64,000 nucleotides of DNA from Ptychodera flava. Taxonomy: Eukaryota; Hemichordata; Enteropneusta; Ptychoderidae. Every line of letters begins with the position of its first letter. Position 1 is the stretch's first letter. Location: assembly GCF_041260155.1 (NCBI RefSeq), contig NC_091930.1, forward strand, positions 37,343,263 to 37,407,262, in the 5' to 3' direction. Below are positions 11,510 to 24,786 of this stretch, piece after piece. The notes below the pieces were generated by a model that searched no databases, had not been told where the DNA came from, and worked only from the letters and a program-made list of their open reading frames with translations. Made by a program: the position numbers and the translations under genes.

Positions 11510-12514
11510 TAATTTTACGACTATGAACTTGCTATGACTGTAAGGTGTCTTTATTGTGCACGGATACTAGAGGGCAGCCGCAGTTTCTCACCATTTTACG
11601 TTTCAGTATAATACCGGAAGTCCGGTCACTGTTTCAGTTGTTTGTCTGTTCTGATGGTAATCGAGACTGAAGGTGCTTTTTACAACCACGTTAGTATTTT
11701 TCGGGTATTTAGAAACATAAAGAACTTTTCAATTGATCCAAAATTGATGTAAATAATGTCCGGCCTACAAGCAAATAAGAAGGTAAAGATCATTCAGAAA
11801 GGCCAGCCAAAGGCGAACGAAAGAAATATTATTTTAGTTTTATTATCTAATTCGGTAAGTCAGTGAGCGTTTGAAAGAAAACTCAAAATCTACCGATGAT
11901 TTAACATTATACGCTACTTGTAGATGCAAAAGTCTCTTATCTGTATCTCAAAAAAGTCACAGTACTGAATTAATGTCGACCGATTTTAAGTTTATTTACG
12001 GTTCCTCTAAGTTCCTTCCGTCATGGCAGGTCGATTGCAAAATTGTGCTCATCAAAATGTTGGACATGACCAGATTTTGCCCTTGCACTAATAACACTTA
12101 TTGAATAAAATACACGAATTTTAATGTACCTTTCTTCGAACACAGCATTTCCTTAAAGTAGTTTAACCAAACATTTCTAACCATCGTCAGAACGAATGTT
12201 AAATATAATCGCACGAAGGCAAAACACTGACCTCTTCCGTCAGTATTGTAAAGTCGTTCGTTTTCATGCTTGCAAGGTCTTTCCAGGCTAAAAAGACCGG
12301 ATACAGTTTTACTAAACAGTCATTAAAGTATTATTGCTTGTCGACTTTAAGGTCATTTTTAGAGTTTTACAACGATGAATTATCTACAATAGAAATACCC
12401 CGAAATGGAAAATTGCAGAGGTCACATTCATCTCTCTGTGTTTGCTCTGTCTGTCTGTCCCCACTCTCTGTCTCTCAGAATCTCTCTCCCAGTCCCTCCG
12501 CCTGACCGTCTTTC

Positions 12515-12670
<156 letters not shown>

Positions 12671-13877
12671 AGATTCCGTAATAGAATGCACTAAGATGGT
12701 TTAATCTCACTATCTCTTTGCACCAAGTTTTGGCTCTCCGCCATTGCAAGATCGCAAGGTCAAGGAAAATTCTATTGGCAGTCACTGACTCTTGCATAAA
12801 AATTAGACTCTCATGCTCTTTAGTTATTATTGTAATAGTGTGTTAAACTTAAAGTATTCCAGCCGGAAGAGACATTGGGCAAAGTTTGTTAATAAACCAG
12901 GATGTGAGCAAAGTGTAAACTTTTTCCTGTACAAATCCTTTATCATAGCTGTGTTTTGGAATATTTACCACCGATAGACGTAAATACTATTTATTCTCCC
13001 CTTGCAAACGTGAACACACGATCGATCAATATTAACGTTTGGTAAAGGTTAGCTGTTTTTCTCTCATCCATGACATGAGGAATTATCTCGAAAATCTTCC
13101 AACAATATTGCGATTCTGTGAGTTCGAAGCTGTACGTCATACTGCCCTAAAGGGTCAGCATCGTACCTCGTATTCCCCTGACTACGAGCGCCAAAGATAT
13201 GAGCTATAAATCTAAATCTAACAACTGTCCATTTTAAGTAAGGTAAACTGAGTAGCATGCCCAAGGCTTTCATGCTTCATGTTTGAGGGCGCTCTCGACA
13301 GGCGAATCATTGGGTACGAGAAGTAATATCAAAAACAATATAATTTGAAAACATAGCACGACAGTTATGGTGTATCTACGTCGTCTCATTTTCTTCCTTG
13401 GTGCCTGGATACAGAACGCATACTCCTTGAGTGTCTACTTGAAATAATTTCTAATACTTTACTGTGTGTTGAATTTCATATTCCATTTGTTCAGGTATTT
13501 CTAACACAGTTTAATGGGTATCGTCTCAGCTAGCATTTCCATCATCCCATAAACCCAGTCGTTATCTAATCAATATGATCGCTGTCGCTTCGTATTCTAG
13601 TCTCCATTAAATGCTATTAAGCTCAATATGAGCGAAGAATGATTCGATTCATATTCACCCCAAAGTCTCGTTCACCGCGTTCCTTTTCCTTTTTCTGCCT
13701 GTGATGTCTGTCTTTCTAGTGCATTCTTGGAACTGTCTGTACGTGACATGTAAAACCTCTCAGAGATATTTTTATTCGTCTATGACCGAACTTCTTCAGT
13801 TTTGATCTGCCTTGCACTGTACTTGAGCCCTTCTATCTGTACATAAATTATTTGCCAGTGTCTATTGGCATTTCAGT

Positions 13878-13878
13878 A

Positions 13879-13916
<38 letters not shown>

Positions 13917-13926
13917 CCTCTCTCTC
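13878..13926 (+). repeat. (TGTC)n microsatellite
   Basis: About ten TGTC units. Confidence 0.9.
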
Positions 13927-15436
13927 ATATTGAACAAGCTATATTCTAAATTCTAATAACACTTTCTGCGTAATGTTACCATTATGATGATAGGGGTGCA
14001 ACTTATGCAGGATCACTCATACAGAATCTAGTTATCCTTCTGTCATGACTTCTGTCTTGTAGAAAGGTAGCTCCATTTAATTACACATCCAGTCCATTAT
14101 AGCTGTTTTCAGCTGACAAGATGACATATGTCACGACAAGGAAATGTTTAATTTCCACTCATACTTGATGACTGTTCAGATGACAGAAACTGAAGCCTAA
14201 TTAAGGATTTGAATGCAAGCACTAAACCGTCAGAGGAAATAATTGAATGTGACCGGTAACTGGATAGTTTTCACCGTCGCATGAAAAGAACAGCTAATTG
14301 CCTCGTTAATTCGTGTCTGTGGGGTATAATGGATTTCCATTGCATGAGGACAAGCCTGGGTGGGGAAAGTGTGTGCGGGATATTATGTTTCAAGTGTCGA
14401 TTCGAATTAAAATTGCTGCACTTTGGAGTTTGGTAGATGTGCGTGAGCTCCATGTTTCTCGTTTAGTCGTTGTATTGGTAGCATTGCATAAGCGCTTTAA
14501 CGCTATACTGGACGTTATAAAATTGTAGCCTGCAGTCAGAATGCTGTGTTTTTATTTGTACCGTTAAAATATACCAGTTTTAACTTTACTTACCAATATA
14601 CAATGGTTGCATATCTAGTCAATCTTGATCTCCCAACACGTGAAACTGCGTTGCGGGGGAGGGGACTATATCGAGCAATTACCCAACACAACACATTCTG
14701 ATAGAAATTAAAAAGACATAATGAGAACAAAGTAAACAGGATGCAAAAGCGCGCAATCTGAACAATGTACACAGCCTAGGCCAGACTTGTAAGTATCGAT
14801 CTGAAAGACAGCATCTCAAATACAGCCTGAGAGTGTACACACGTTTAGACTGACCCGCAAAGGAAATGGTGAATATAATTGACCCGAATATTCGCAATAA
14901 ACTGACTTGCGTGAAGGTGCATCGGGGCATTCTCCACCATTGCAATTTGACGTGTTACCAAAAGCTGATCTGCCACACGGGGCCATTTACATAAAAAGCC
15001 TAAATATTTGCGGTGTTTTGCGACAGGGGTTGAGGTTTTGACTTCAAAATTGATTGATATCTTCATAACAGCGTTGTCATGGAAAGGAAGCAGTCGTGAA
15101 ACTCTAATACTGATAAAGTGCGTCGAATCTTCAATCAAGGAGTGACGTGGAGATTGGATTTTTCCATTGTTCCTCACTCGTGTTGCTCCCCCGTCACCCA
15201 GCAATATTTCATAGGATCTCCAACAATTCTTTCAAAACTTTACACAAATACACAGGATTCATTTATCAGAACTACGCAGTTTCAAAACACACTATGCTGA
15301 CATGTCAGGTGCATAGTTTAGCTCTGGTAGATCGGTGGGCAATAGAAACTGGACAAAGTGTGCTCGGGCTGGAAATGCTGACCAGAATTGGAACAGAACA
15401 GAGTATCGAGGCCGACTTTTGGAAATTACGCTTTGT

Positions 15437-16025
15437 ATTAAGGTAGAACCATAGGCGGCCCATACATATTGATAAGCTTATTATTGAGTTTTTCTCAGTT
15501 TTCTCTGTCACTGTCAGCCCCTCTCCTTTTCTTCATGCTCTGACTGATCGTAGTAAATAAAATAAATGACTATATAGCCTAACCTACTGACTCTTTATTC
15601 ATTTTACACTCCATTACAAGGACGTATATCTCTCATACACACATGCTGTAATTGATTAGTCAACACAACTAATTATGCTAATCCGTGGACTTATCAGAGG
15701 TTGGTCAACATCGGAAAGATAGTGATGTTAATGAATTAGTAACCATTCCTATCTTTCGCGATGTTGACCAACCCGTAAAATACCTGATAAGTCCACGGAT
15801 TAGCATAATTAGTTGTGTTGACTAATTAATTACAGCATGTGTGTATGAGAGATATACGTCCTTGTAATGGAGTGTAAAATAAATAAAGAGTCACAGAGGC
15901 TAGGTTATGTTATATAAACCATTTATTTTATTTATTCCGATCATTCAGAGCATGAAGAAAGAAGAGAAAATGATAGAGAAAACACTGAAAAACTCAGTAG
16001 TACTTATTGGGTCGCCTGTGGTAGA
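15437..16025. mobile_element. Foldback element: ~590-bp imperfect palindrome
   Basis: Two arms of about 250-280 bp are reverse complements. Paired strings include ACTCCATTACAAGGACGTAT at 15609 with its complement near 15856-15875, GTCCACGGATTAGC near 15792 with its complement near 15680-15700, and CTTCATGCTCTGA near 15531 with its complement near 15944-15956. The loop is a few tens of bases around 15720-15750. No coding content. The right end abuts R1 copy c. Confidence 0.8.
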
Positions 16026-16473
16026 ACACGCCACGGAGACAGATATTCGGACTCTCAAACTTTTACAATTCTTTTCTGATCTACCACTCGTGGGGGTTCA
16101 TATTAAAGCTCTTGGTGTATTTATTAATAAATATTTATTGACAAAAGGAAAAACAAGAGTGTTTCCTCTTGTCTTTCCTTTTGTCAAGAAATATTTGTAA
16201 AAGATAAGGTCTCGGTGTAAGAAAATTTTTTACTGGCTTAGTTTTTCGAAATTCGAAATTTATTTTGCTCCATAGAGTTAGCAAAGGGATGGCAAGCCAT
16301 TTCGAATTTTAAATATCGGTAAATCTTGAGTAATTTGTTTCTCTAGTACCAATATTTGCACGGTGACCCCCGATTTTCATTATTGATTTTGAAAGAGAAT
16401 GGTTGAAAGATTACTTAAGGAAAGTTTGAGCAAAGTTTAAGTCTTTCACGTTCGAGGTGCCTGTCACCTTACA
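16018..16473 (-). mobile_element. R1 dispersed inverted-repeat element, copy c, with a hairpin insert
   Basis: Minus orientation. R1 blocks are present on both sides of an ~85-bp stretch (about 16117-16202) absent from the other copies. That stretch is itself a hairpin, with TTGACAAAAGGAAA and its complement TTTCCTTTTGTCAA flanking a short loop. It is probably a small insertion into R1. Confidence 0.65.
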
Positions 16474-17036
16474 TTTATCAAACGTCCAGTCAATATTTGG
16501 TACCACTCTTCTTGTTCCCTGTAGAATTCAAATTTAAAGCCACACATTATTTTTGATAATTTTACTTTTAAACAATAATAAGATTGTGAGAATGTACTAA
16601 TTTAGGTGTGTGCATATGCTTATTAACTACCCGCTGCGACTGTATATGTAATTTTGACATAAGATAAAGATTATACTGCCATCATTAAATATGTGGCAAT
16701 TCATATACAAGGCTCCTTGTTTGAGATAAAAATAACCGTTCACATTTGAATTTAATTGTAAAATGTTTCACAAAGGAATGGTTTCCCAATGCAGTAAAAG
16801 CCCATATATCTTTTAATAGGGTAGAATTTAGAGAAAACCAGGAGGGAATGGGAAGATATTTTGAGGTTAACAAATCTCAAGAGTTACAGCGAGTGGGGTT
16901 TGAAAACACTAGTAACTTATATCTCTTGGCTATTTCCGTTAAACAACAGCGCAAATTAACCAATACGGGAACAGTATAGATGTCATAAAGGTACACGGTG
17001 TGAAGTAAGTTTTACAATATTGTTCGATTACAACAA

Positions 17037-17362
17037 TCGGCGGTAGAGGGCGTTGTCGTGTCTAATAAAGAGTTATTACCGTGGGCGTAATGAAGATCGT
17101 CAAACAAGTGACGCCAATATTTTATTGATCGTTTATTTGACGCCAACTGTATAAACAGTTTTTAATGTTTTGAAATGTTATTTCGATGAACGTGGAAATA
17201 ATTGGATCTATAAATCAAATTTTAATTGCTTTCCTATCTTGACGTCGCCTGCAAAGTATATTTTATTATCAAATGCTCAAGAGTTGGCACGGGCAAGGCG
17301 ACACATTAACCCTACAGGCCATTCTCCACAGGACCGCTCACACAGTTGGCGCCCTCTACGGT
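17037..17362. mobile_element. Possible short inverted-repeat element
   Basis: The left end GCGGTAGAGGGCG and right end CGCCCTCTACGGT are near-complementary, 325 bp apart, with no coding between them. Only one copy was seen in the window, so this is weak. Confidence 0.3.
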
Positions 17363-17756
17363 AAAACTGGCTTCAAACTTAAAACATTTGGAACATTTCA
17401 TCACACACAAGCAGGAAAGATAATCCTATCATACCTTTAGTGGGATCAAATCTTCTACGCATTCCAATTTTATGTATTCTGCAAAATAGTTAAGAAACCA
17501 AGCTACGTCTAGGGACCGCTCTGTCTATCACTCATAAATATATTATCTGGTTTTTGTCTTAACTTTAATGAAATACTTTATGTAAAATTTACGTCAAATA
17601 ACAAAGTGATTCTTTCAAATAACTATTTATTACATAGATTCACTATCCTAATCATTCTTGCAGATACTAGTTTAATACCAAAGTGGGAATATTAATTATG
17701 ATGTCGACAGCTTTATTTCTCTGCAATATTTTTAGTCTTCTTTACACGGTATCTTC

Positions 17757-18099
17757 AGGTGGTATGCACCTCGAAAGTGAGTCTTAGACTTCAACTTTTG
17801 CTCAAACTTTCCTTAAGGACTCTTTCAACCATTCTCTTTCAAAATCAAGAATAAAAATCAGGGATCACCGTGCAAATTTTGGTGCTAGAGAAACAAATAG
17901 CCCATGATTTACCGATATTGAAAATTCAAAATGGCCGCCCTCCCTATGTCAACTCTATGGGGAAAAATACAAGTTTCGAATTTCAAACACTATGCCAGTG
18001 AAACGTTTTCTTACGAAATGAACCTCCACAAGTGGTAGATCAGAAAAGAATTGTACAAGTTTGAGAGTCCGAATATCTGTCCCCGAGGCGCGTTCTACT
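17757..18099 (+). mobile_element. R1 dispersed inverted-repeat element, copy d
   Basis: A near full-length plus-orientation copy. Ends are AGGTGGTATGCACCTCGAA and, read inward from the right, AAGTAGAACGCGCCTCGGG, showing the imperfect inverted ends clearly. Confidence 0.7.
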
Positions 18100-20240
18100 T
18101 TGTTTTCTGTTGGAAAACTATTACACCCGTACTCTGTACAATTTCATTTATATAACCCTCCCTGGCGTAAATGGAAAAGGTCAATTGGAATGCATTGCGT
18201 TTTGGTCTGAGGTGACAGAGTAGCTATTTTTTTCAAATTATTTCGGTTATTTTTGTTTCTTGTGAGTAATGTTCATGCTGCTCTGCTCACTGAAACATGC
18301 TGTACTGTCACCGTCATAGTTCTACCCGGCCCTCCTTTTAGATATACAATAAACACTTCGATGGTGCATGTGTCATGATGATAAAAACCAGGAATTACGC
18401 CGTCATCAAGTTTACATGTTAACCGAACTTATTAGAAAAGAAAGCAAATTTGTCCCTTTAAGTTCAAACAGACAACATTTTTTTTGCAAATTAATGTTGA
18501 AATGGTGTCATTGACCAGTTAATAATATATGAAGATACTCATGTCACTTTGCCTTTTACTCCCTCGGCGATATCAGGCGTTAATGTTTCCCAGGGCTTCT
18601 TGTTTTGTATATTAGCCTAGATTATTTGGATATTGGACGTGCGTCAACAACACGTGTAAAAAGAAAGTACCAAAACCGCAAAATATTACATGATAAAAGA
18701 CCGAGACTTACAAAAAAAGGGGAAACTCTTATCTACGATACTGGTCTCTGCTAGCTGAATTCTGAAATATCACTTACTCGTCCAGTAGTATACAACTTTT
18801 GATTCATGTAGTATAAGAATGTGGTTATGAAGTGATTTTAAGTGTTTTCTCACTGCGAGTCCGTCTGCTTGCAAAGCAAAGCCCGGGCAAACTGCAACTT
18901 GTGAGAAAGTGGGGGGTTCGTATAATGCTGCCGTTTATCAAACTGCTTAAGTCTGTTTTGATAATTCACTGCACAGTGTTCGTTGAGACAGAAGTTGTGA
19001 ACTCGAACACAGGGAGACTGACCTCTATACGATGTAAAACTTTTCATAAAAGGTAATATATTGTAAACTTTCAAGAAATCGCCATCGGTGCTTTGATATA
19101 TGCGTCGAAACTTGTAACTTGAAATATTAATTGGTAATTAACAGGAAGGATTATTTATATCGTCGCATCTGTTTTATGTTATGACAGACATACAATCACC
19201 TATGTGTTTTCTTAATGAAATGTTATTTCCTCTTAATTGGTTTTTTATGTCCCCTCTAAGGGTTTGCCGTCGTAAAAAATTTCTTGATCAAATTGTTGTT
19301 TTTGATTTCGGCAAATGGCATCCTTTGTCACACGCTTACTGGGTGGGCGTTCGGTTGGTAATTGGATTTCCATATCATGAAGAACGATACATATTAACTT
19401 CATGCATGTGCCGATTTGTCTTGATTATTCTCGGTCTACTGGCTTCCGATAGATTGTACACATCGCCTTCATCTCAAACGTCTGGTTGTATAAAGACTTT
19501 CGTTTTGTAGTCCCTCAGTGGGTAAACCTCAGAAATTTCCCTGTGTACGAAGTATGTCGATGTAATATTAGAAGCCATCAAAACCGTACCGATAAATCTG
19601 CTGGACTGCAAAATCTCGAAACAAATTGGTTAGATGTAACACAGCAACTACGACAGTAAAATTGAAATTTCGTCTAGTTTATACAATGGTATACATATCA
19701 TGGCTTGCATGGAGATGCTGAAAAATTCACATAGTAGTCTTGCAACGAGAAATGGCGGCGTCTCGCAAATCTCAACATGTAAACAAAATTTATGCGTGTT
19801 TCTAATAAAATGTTTGTCTGTGAATCAGGAGCAAGAACGTTCCCCCTCCATATGAGGGGTCGTTTATATCTGGGGTGAAAAAATGAAAAAAAAAAACATA
19901 ACTATTTTGCCGTTTTAAACGACTGCATCATGATGGAGTTATGTCCAACAGTAGCTGTTTTGAAAAGTTATGTATGGATTATGCTGGAAACTCATATTTC
20001 CTTTGTTTATTTTCCGACAAACTGTAAGAAGAGAGAATAACAACAACATCGAATATTGTACACGACATGTCGTGTTTGCAAATCTGATTTGGCTATATTT
20101 GAACGTTACAGCAATCGTATCTTCCCAGGCATATTTTCGGTCACAGGTATTCGTTGCCCTTCCGCTGATACTCAATATGTTTAGTGATCGTCATCCGGTA
20201 AATCAATTACATGTGAAATAAATAATACACGAAATGGCCA
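18100..20240. other. Intergenic, no gene seen
   Basis: No supportable gene. The frames of 60-110 codons here have no domain, codon or splice support. Confidence 0.45.
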
Positions 20241-20244
20241 AAAT

Positions 20245-20398
20245 CTAATTAAAATCCACTAATAGGTTTTTAATAACCGCTGTGACTTAAAACTGAAGAA
20301 ACAGTAATTAAAAATTCAACACCAAGTCTTGTTAAGTAAGTCTAATAATTACATGTCAAGACTAGTCCCGCGGCACTTAATTATATCTTAATTAGGAT
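20245..20398 (+). promoter_or_regulatory. Cluster of TAATTA-type homeodomain motifs upstream of gene B1
   Basis: Within 200 bp upstream of the B1 TATA box there are at least four AATTA cores (CTAATTAAAAT, GTAATTAAAAA, CTTAATTATA, CTTAATTAGG) plus related TAAT strings. Gene B2 has a comparable cluster at about the same distance from its TATA box. Homeodomain binding is inferred only. Confidence 0.35.
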
Positions 20399-20442
20399 TT
20401 TATTCAACAAAGTACCAAGGTCACATCCGGGTAGACGTTTCC

Positions 20443-20450
20443 TATATAAA
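20443..20450 (+). promoter_or_regulatory. TATA box of peptide gene B1
   Basis: TATATAAA. A predicted non-coding exon runs from about 20473 to 20529 (ending CTCTTTCAG) with donor GTAAGA at 20530. Confidence 0.6.
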
Positions 20451-20472
20451 CTTGTGATGTTGTGCTTGCAAT

Positions 20473-20529
20473 ACCAGTAATCAGGTTATCCTAGCACAAT
20501 CTGCTTCTACGTGAGACTCTCTCTTTCAG
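20473..20529 (+). other. Predicted non-coding first exon of peptide gene B1
   Basis: It lies between the expected start after the TATA box and a strong CAG|GTAAGA donor. The next acceptor, GTTCACACAG ending 21671, begins the exon with the start codon at 21692. The start coordinate is estimated. Confidence 0.5.
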
Positions 20530-21248
20530 GTAAGAGGATTTTCTTTATGACTTGTTCTTGACAGCGGTGAACTGCCAGCATCGAAAAGCGTGGCCGTTTC
20601 GATGTCTGCGACTCTGAGAGTTACTGTATGCTTCTTCAGCATTCACTTGTAGGCGGGCTTTTGGCTGACGAAGTTCCTTCGTGTCCATACATGTGGTTCT
20701 GTAAATGGTCGTACATTCTCAGCAGCCTAAGACGTTTAACTATTTTACCATAAGATATCAGTGTATTGCATTTATTTTCATCTGAATGACTCAGTACCTG
20801 GTAGAAGGAAACAGAGTTGAGAGTATAAAAAAGCATTACAAATAGATTTCTAGCTCTGAAAATGTTATAACTTTTCGTTCGTCTACAATCCGATCCAGCG
20901 TACAACCTGTGAGATAGATTACTGTTCCCCATTTTGCTTTGTTTTGTCAAATCGGTAATGCATTTTTCTCGTACATCTATCATTAGCGAATGGCGACCAT
21001 CTTGAATTTACGATTAAATACCAAAGAACGTTTTGCGTAAGGTACTTCTCGAATCCAATTCGAAATCGTGCTACAGACTTGATTTTTTCTATAATTGTGA
21101 GCAGTACAAAATCAATCGTTATATTTTATTTCCTGTATTCTTACCATCTCACTACAAATATCCATAGCGTCTATGTATCAAACAGTAAGTTTTACCACAT
21201 TGAGATTGTTGGTAATGATAAACAAACCTGAAATCTCAGTTAATCGAG

Positions 21249-21468
21249 TTAATCCTCTGAGTGTAGTAATTTTTCCCACCAAAATTAAGTGCAACATTTT
21301 ACTAATTTTATGAATTTTTCTGTAATTTTTTTTTGATAATTTTAGAGCAAAAGGATATCAAGTTTCATTTGCTGAAGTTTGTTATCAAATTTTTTGTCAA
21401 AATCTGAAAAAATGACTTTGGTTATATTATAAAGGCGAAAAAATTGACTTTGGCGCTTAAAGGGTTCA
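21249..21468 (+). mobile_element. R2 element copy a (TTAA-ended, piggyBac-like MITE candidate)
   Basis: About 220 bp with inverted ends TTAATCCTCTGAGTG and GGCGCTTAAAGGGTTCA. It aligns in reverse orientation with a better kept copy at 36344-36569. It lies in the first intron of gene B1. No coding potential. Confidence 0.6.
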
Positions 21469-21691
21469 AGACATTAAAAATTATCGTATCCAGTTTGTAA
21501 TGGTCTTTTGATTTTCAAAAATGAAAAAACGGCAATACTGATTGACGGTCTAAGCTCCGAGAAAGAAAATTTAGCCGCAATCGGTATTTTTAAGTTTGTC
21601 ATCTACGAGTTGTTCGGTAAGACTGAGTTGGTTCTTCTGTTAACATGCTTTCACTGTTTTGGTTCACACAGCTACAACAACAACTGACACA

Positions 21692-22843
21692 ATGACCTCC
21701 AAGTGTTTCATCCTGGGACTCATCGTCCTCTTTGCAGTCGTCTCAAACTTCCAGACCGAAGCGGCAGATCTGGTGGACATGATCGTCAAGCGAGCTTCCA
21801 ACGGCCGTAAGTCATTCAAACACGTTCTACTCTATTTCGGAATTTTTCGATTCCACCGTTTCCTGTTATTTGCAGACAAACAATTTAATGTTTAATTAAA
21901 TATGGAAAGTTCAGCTTTGCCATTGAAAAAAGGTAGCTTGTCAAATATACTTATTTTCTCAACGCAAAAACATTTTGTAGTTACATGGAAAGAATGTCTG
22001 TTCGAAAATGTAGATAAAAACAGTCAGACTTTTTAATTTCTGTCGGTGCAGCAAATAAATTATGCAATGCTGATAATACCTTGTCCAAAAATGGTAGATG
22101 TTGGTGTGCGTGGTATGTTATGGTAAAGAAATGTAAATTTATTACTCCATCACATCTCCTGAATTGGCCCTAAATTATGTAGTCTGCATTAGAAACAACG
22201 TAACCTTCAGGAATTATACGTACATACGTGACAAGTATGAATAACTCTTCCGTCTGATTATCAAAACAGAACGATTTTGTAAGGGACTCTTTTATAAGCG
22301 AGTCTTGTTACGTCGAGACATTAACATCACATTGCTGTTAACTTAAAGCCTGAAATTAGTGACAATCTAAAGCACTTCACCAATACGCGCTAATCAAAAC
22401 CTTGCATTACTGTAAACGTGTCAAGAAATGTTTGTACTGTACATCTTATTATAGATTATATCTTGTCTGTTTGATCCTATATACCATGATCGGATTTTAT
22501 TGTTCTACAGTCTGCTACAAAGACGATATTGGTATGGTCTGTGACAGATGCGAGAACCCAAGAGTCTGTATGCCTCAGTAAGTAATCAGAGCCTTTTTAA
22601 GGTGCGCGCGACATATTTTACAGTCATTTTTTAGGAATATTGGATATCCTTTTAAGTAATATTGTAAGTATATATCTGCACTGTCAAGTAATATTTCTAG
22701 TATTGCAACAGAAAGACCTTTAAAAGCAACCTGCAACGAGGCATGCATTGCAAATTTTGAAGTCAAAGTTTTGCCTTGTTCACAACCTTGTTCACATATC
22801 GATTTTTTGTTCCCTTTTCCACAGGGGGCCTTTCCAAGGATAG
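21692..22843 (+). CDS. Peptide gene B1: secreted four-cysteine peptide precursor
   Basis: Predicted CDS of three exons: 21692-21806 (ends phase 1, C|GTAAGT), 22511-22577 (acceptor TTCTACAG, ends CCTCA|GTAAGT, phase 2) and 22825-22843 (acceptor TTTTCCACAG), total 66 aa. Residues 1-24 are a signal peptide (CFILGLIVLFAVVSNFQTEA). The propeptide ADLVDMIVKR ends in a dibasic site. The released peptide is about 32 aa: it starts ASNGLCYKDD, has four Cys spaced C-x8-C-x2-C-x5-C, and ends MPQGPFQG. Two disulfides are expected. Gene B2 repeats the same exon sizes and phases. I do not recognise the family; a peptide hormone, antimicrobial or toxin-like defence peptide are all possible. The KR processing and strict conservation favour a signalling peptide. 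The 3' untranslated region may run to an AATAAA at 23300. Confidence 0.75.
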
Positions 22844-23299
22844 TCTACAGGACCTAGATGGCGCTGTTTCCCTTTCCAGTCTACATGGCGGAAGCTGATT
22901 CGCCCTGCAATGTGTTCTGCACCCCATAGCTTCATCTCGCACCCCTTCACTGCACTCCGAATCAACGGGATTTGAACACCCATACAGCTGTCGGGCCGCT
23001 TCAGAGTTTCCGGAAACAACGACATTACGTCATTCACAACAAACGATTCGAAGATTCATATACATCCTACATTCATGTTAAAACGCCAAAAATTCCGAGC
23101 AAGTTCAGAGTTCACGATCACGACAACGTATAGCTTGATTGGCCAATCAAATTAAGATCAGTGTTTTTTTTCCTGCAAGGCGATGTTCCTCATTTGTACA
23201 GAAAGAAGACGTCTTAATATCGATAAGTCCCCGCTAGATATTCTCTTAGATTATGATTCTCTGAACTGTACAGACATAATTCCTGGCACAATTGCACTT

Positions 23300-23305
23300 A
23301 ATAAA
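23300..23305 (+). terminator. Polyadenylation signal candidate for gene B1
   Basis: CTTAATAAACC, 457 bp after the stop. Gene B2 has CTTAATAAATT about 520 bp after its stop, so the signal and spacing are conserved between the paralogs. Confidence 0.55.
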
Positions 23306-23564
23306 CCATATAGCTTCCAATATGCGCAAGCAGACTGTGTCACATGTCACTGTTATGTTTCATCATTTCCCTACTGTGATATGTTTCATGGTTCTACGTT
23401 TCTGATTGATGTGAGCGTCATCATGGCATCGCTCTCTACATTACTTTGATTTTGTCGTGTGCAGAATTAAGGTAGTACAGCTAATTTATTCAGGGCGAAA
23501 AATATTTGACTTGACTTTTTGACTTGAGTTGCCATAAAACTACAGTATGGTCTCTGTCGCTCTG

Positions 23565-23627
23565 AATCTGTCTGTCTGTCTGTCTGTCTGTCTCTGTCTC
23601 TGTCTCTGTCTCTTCTCTCTCTCCCCT

Positions 23628-23719
<92 letters not shown>
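23565..23719 (+). repeat. (TGTC)n then (TC)n microsatellite
   Basis: About 155 bp of pyrimidine repeat downstream of gene B1. Confidence 0.95.
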
Positions 23720-23720
<1 letters not shown>

Positions 23721-24786
23721 GACTGGATGCGAATAAAGTCAGACATTTTGTTGACTAAAGTATACCTATAAAGTATAAGAGTCTATGAAGTCACCATTAT
23801 CTGCTTGGCGTTATTATGTCACGATGGCGCCTACTACTTCAAAAGAAGCTGACGTAGATATCCGAAAAATGAGTCCTTATACGCAATCAATCAACCTTTA
23901 CATAAATACCTTGACTAACAAAGCACAGTTCACAAGACAGCTGGCCAATGTAACCGACTTTGAGATTAATTTCAGTGTAACAAATTTGCGAGTTTCTTAG
24001 TATAGAAGGCGCTCTTCTGATTGTGTTATTTTGTTTATGATCATGTTAATCAGTGGTATAAAATCTAAACAATCTGGGAGAAACGTTTTGTCCAGTATAC
24101 ATTCTGAATTTTATGTCTATTGTTGACAATATTCTATAAAGTGTCGGCAAAACTGCGGGATATAGATCTTTACTTGAATATTTTCTGAGACTGCATTCGC
24201 CGTAGAGTTATGGAGTTCATCGTCGCCATCATCTGTCAAGTGTACTAGGCTAGGATTTTTGCAACCAGAGCCAGAACTGTTTTTTTTCACAAATTCTCAC
24301 GACTTCAGTAACAGAAGCAGCACACCGTTCTGTACACTTATTTTACCCTATAGTGTTTGTAGAGTCGCCATCTTAGAAAACATACAGACAACGCAGGGTC
24401 AACGGTGGACGCGTACCGTCCAGTTTTAAGTTAAATTCGATGTAATGTGTCGACATGCTTTCATTCGAAGAGCGTTTCTGAGTGTATATAATACGCAGTG
24501 AGCGTAAACAGACACTACAGCTCACCAAACATCATTGTTCATATGTTTGACTTTCAAAATAGTGGATTTATTGAGAGATTTTTGTTTTTGCTATCCTATT
24601 CTTATTTTATGTATGCTCTTCTGACATGAAAATAATGGTGCGCAAAGCTACCCGGGATCCGCGTTAGAAAAATAGTTTGTGATAGCCAGGAAGGTTTACA
24701 GTTTCTGCTAGTCTGGCATTTTCAAAGCATAAAATTACTGTTCGTCCAACTCAGATAAACAGCTCATAAAGATACCCTATAATTTG
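23720..24786. other. Intergenic, no gene seen
   Basis: No supportable coding. There is a TATATAAT string near 24485 with no exon that I can attach to it. Confidence 0.4.

Noticed and set aside
19181-19510. 109-codon frame in the intergenic region
   Set aside because: No recognisable domain, no signal peptide, no promoter context; length is within chance for this composition.
22969-22990. B-box-like GGATTTGAAC string as a tRNA
   Set aside because: No A box at proper distance and no stem structure; it lies in the presumed 3' untranslated region of B1.
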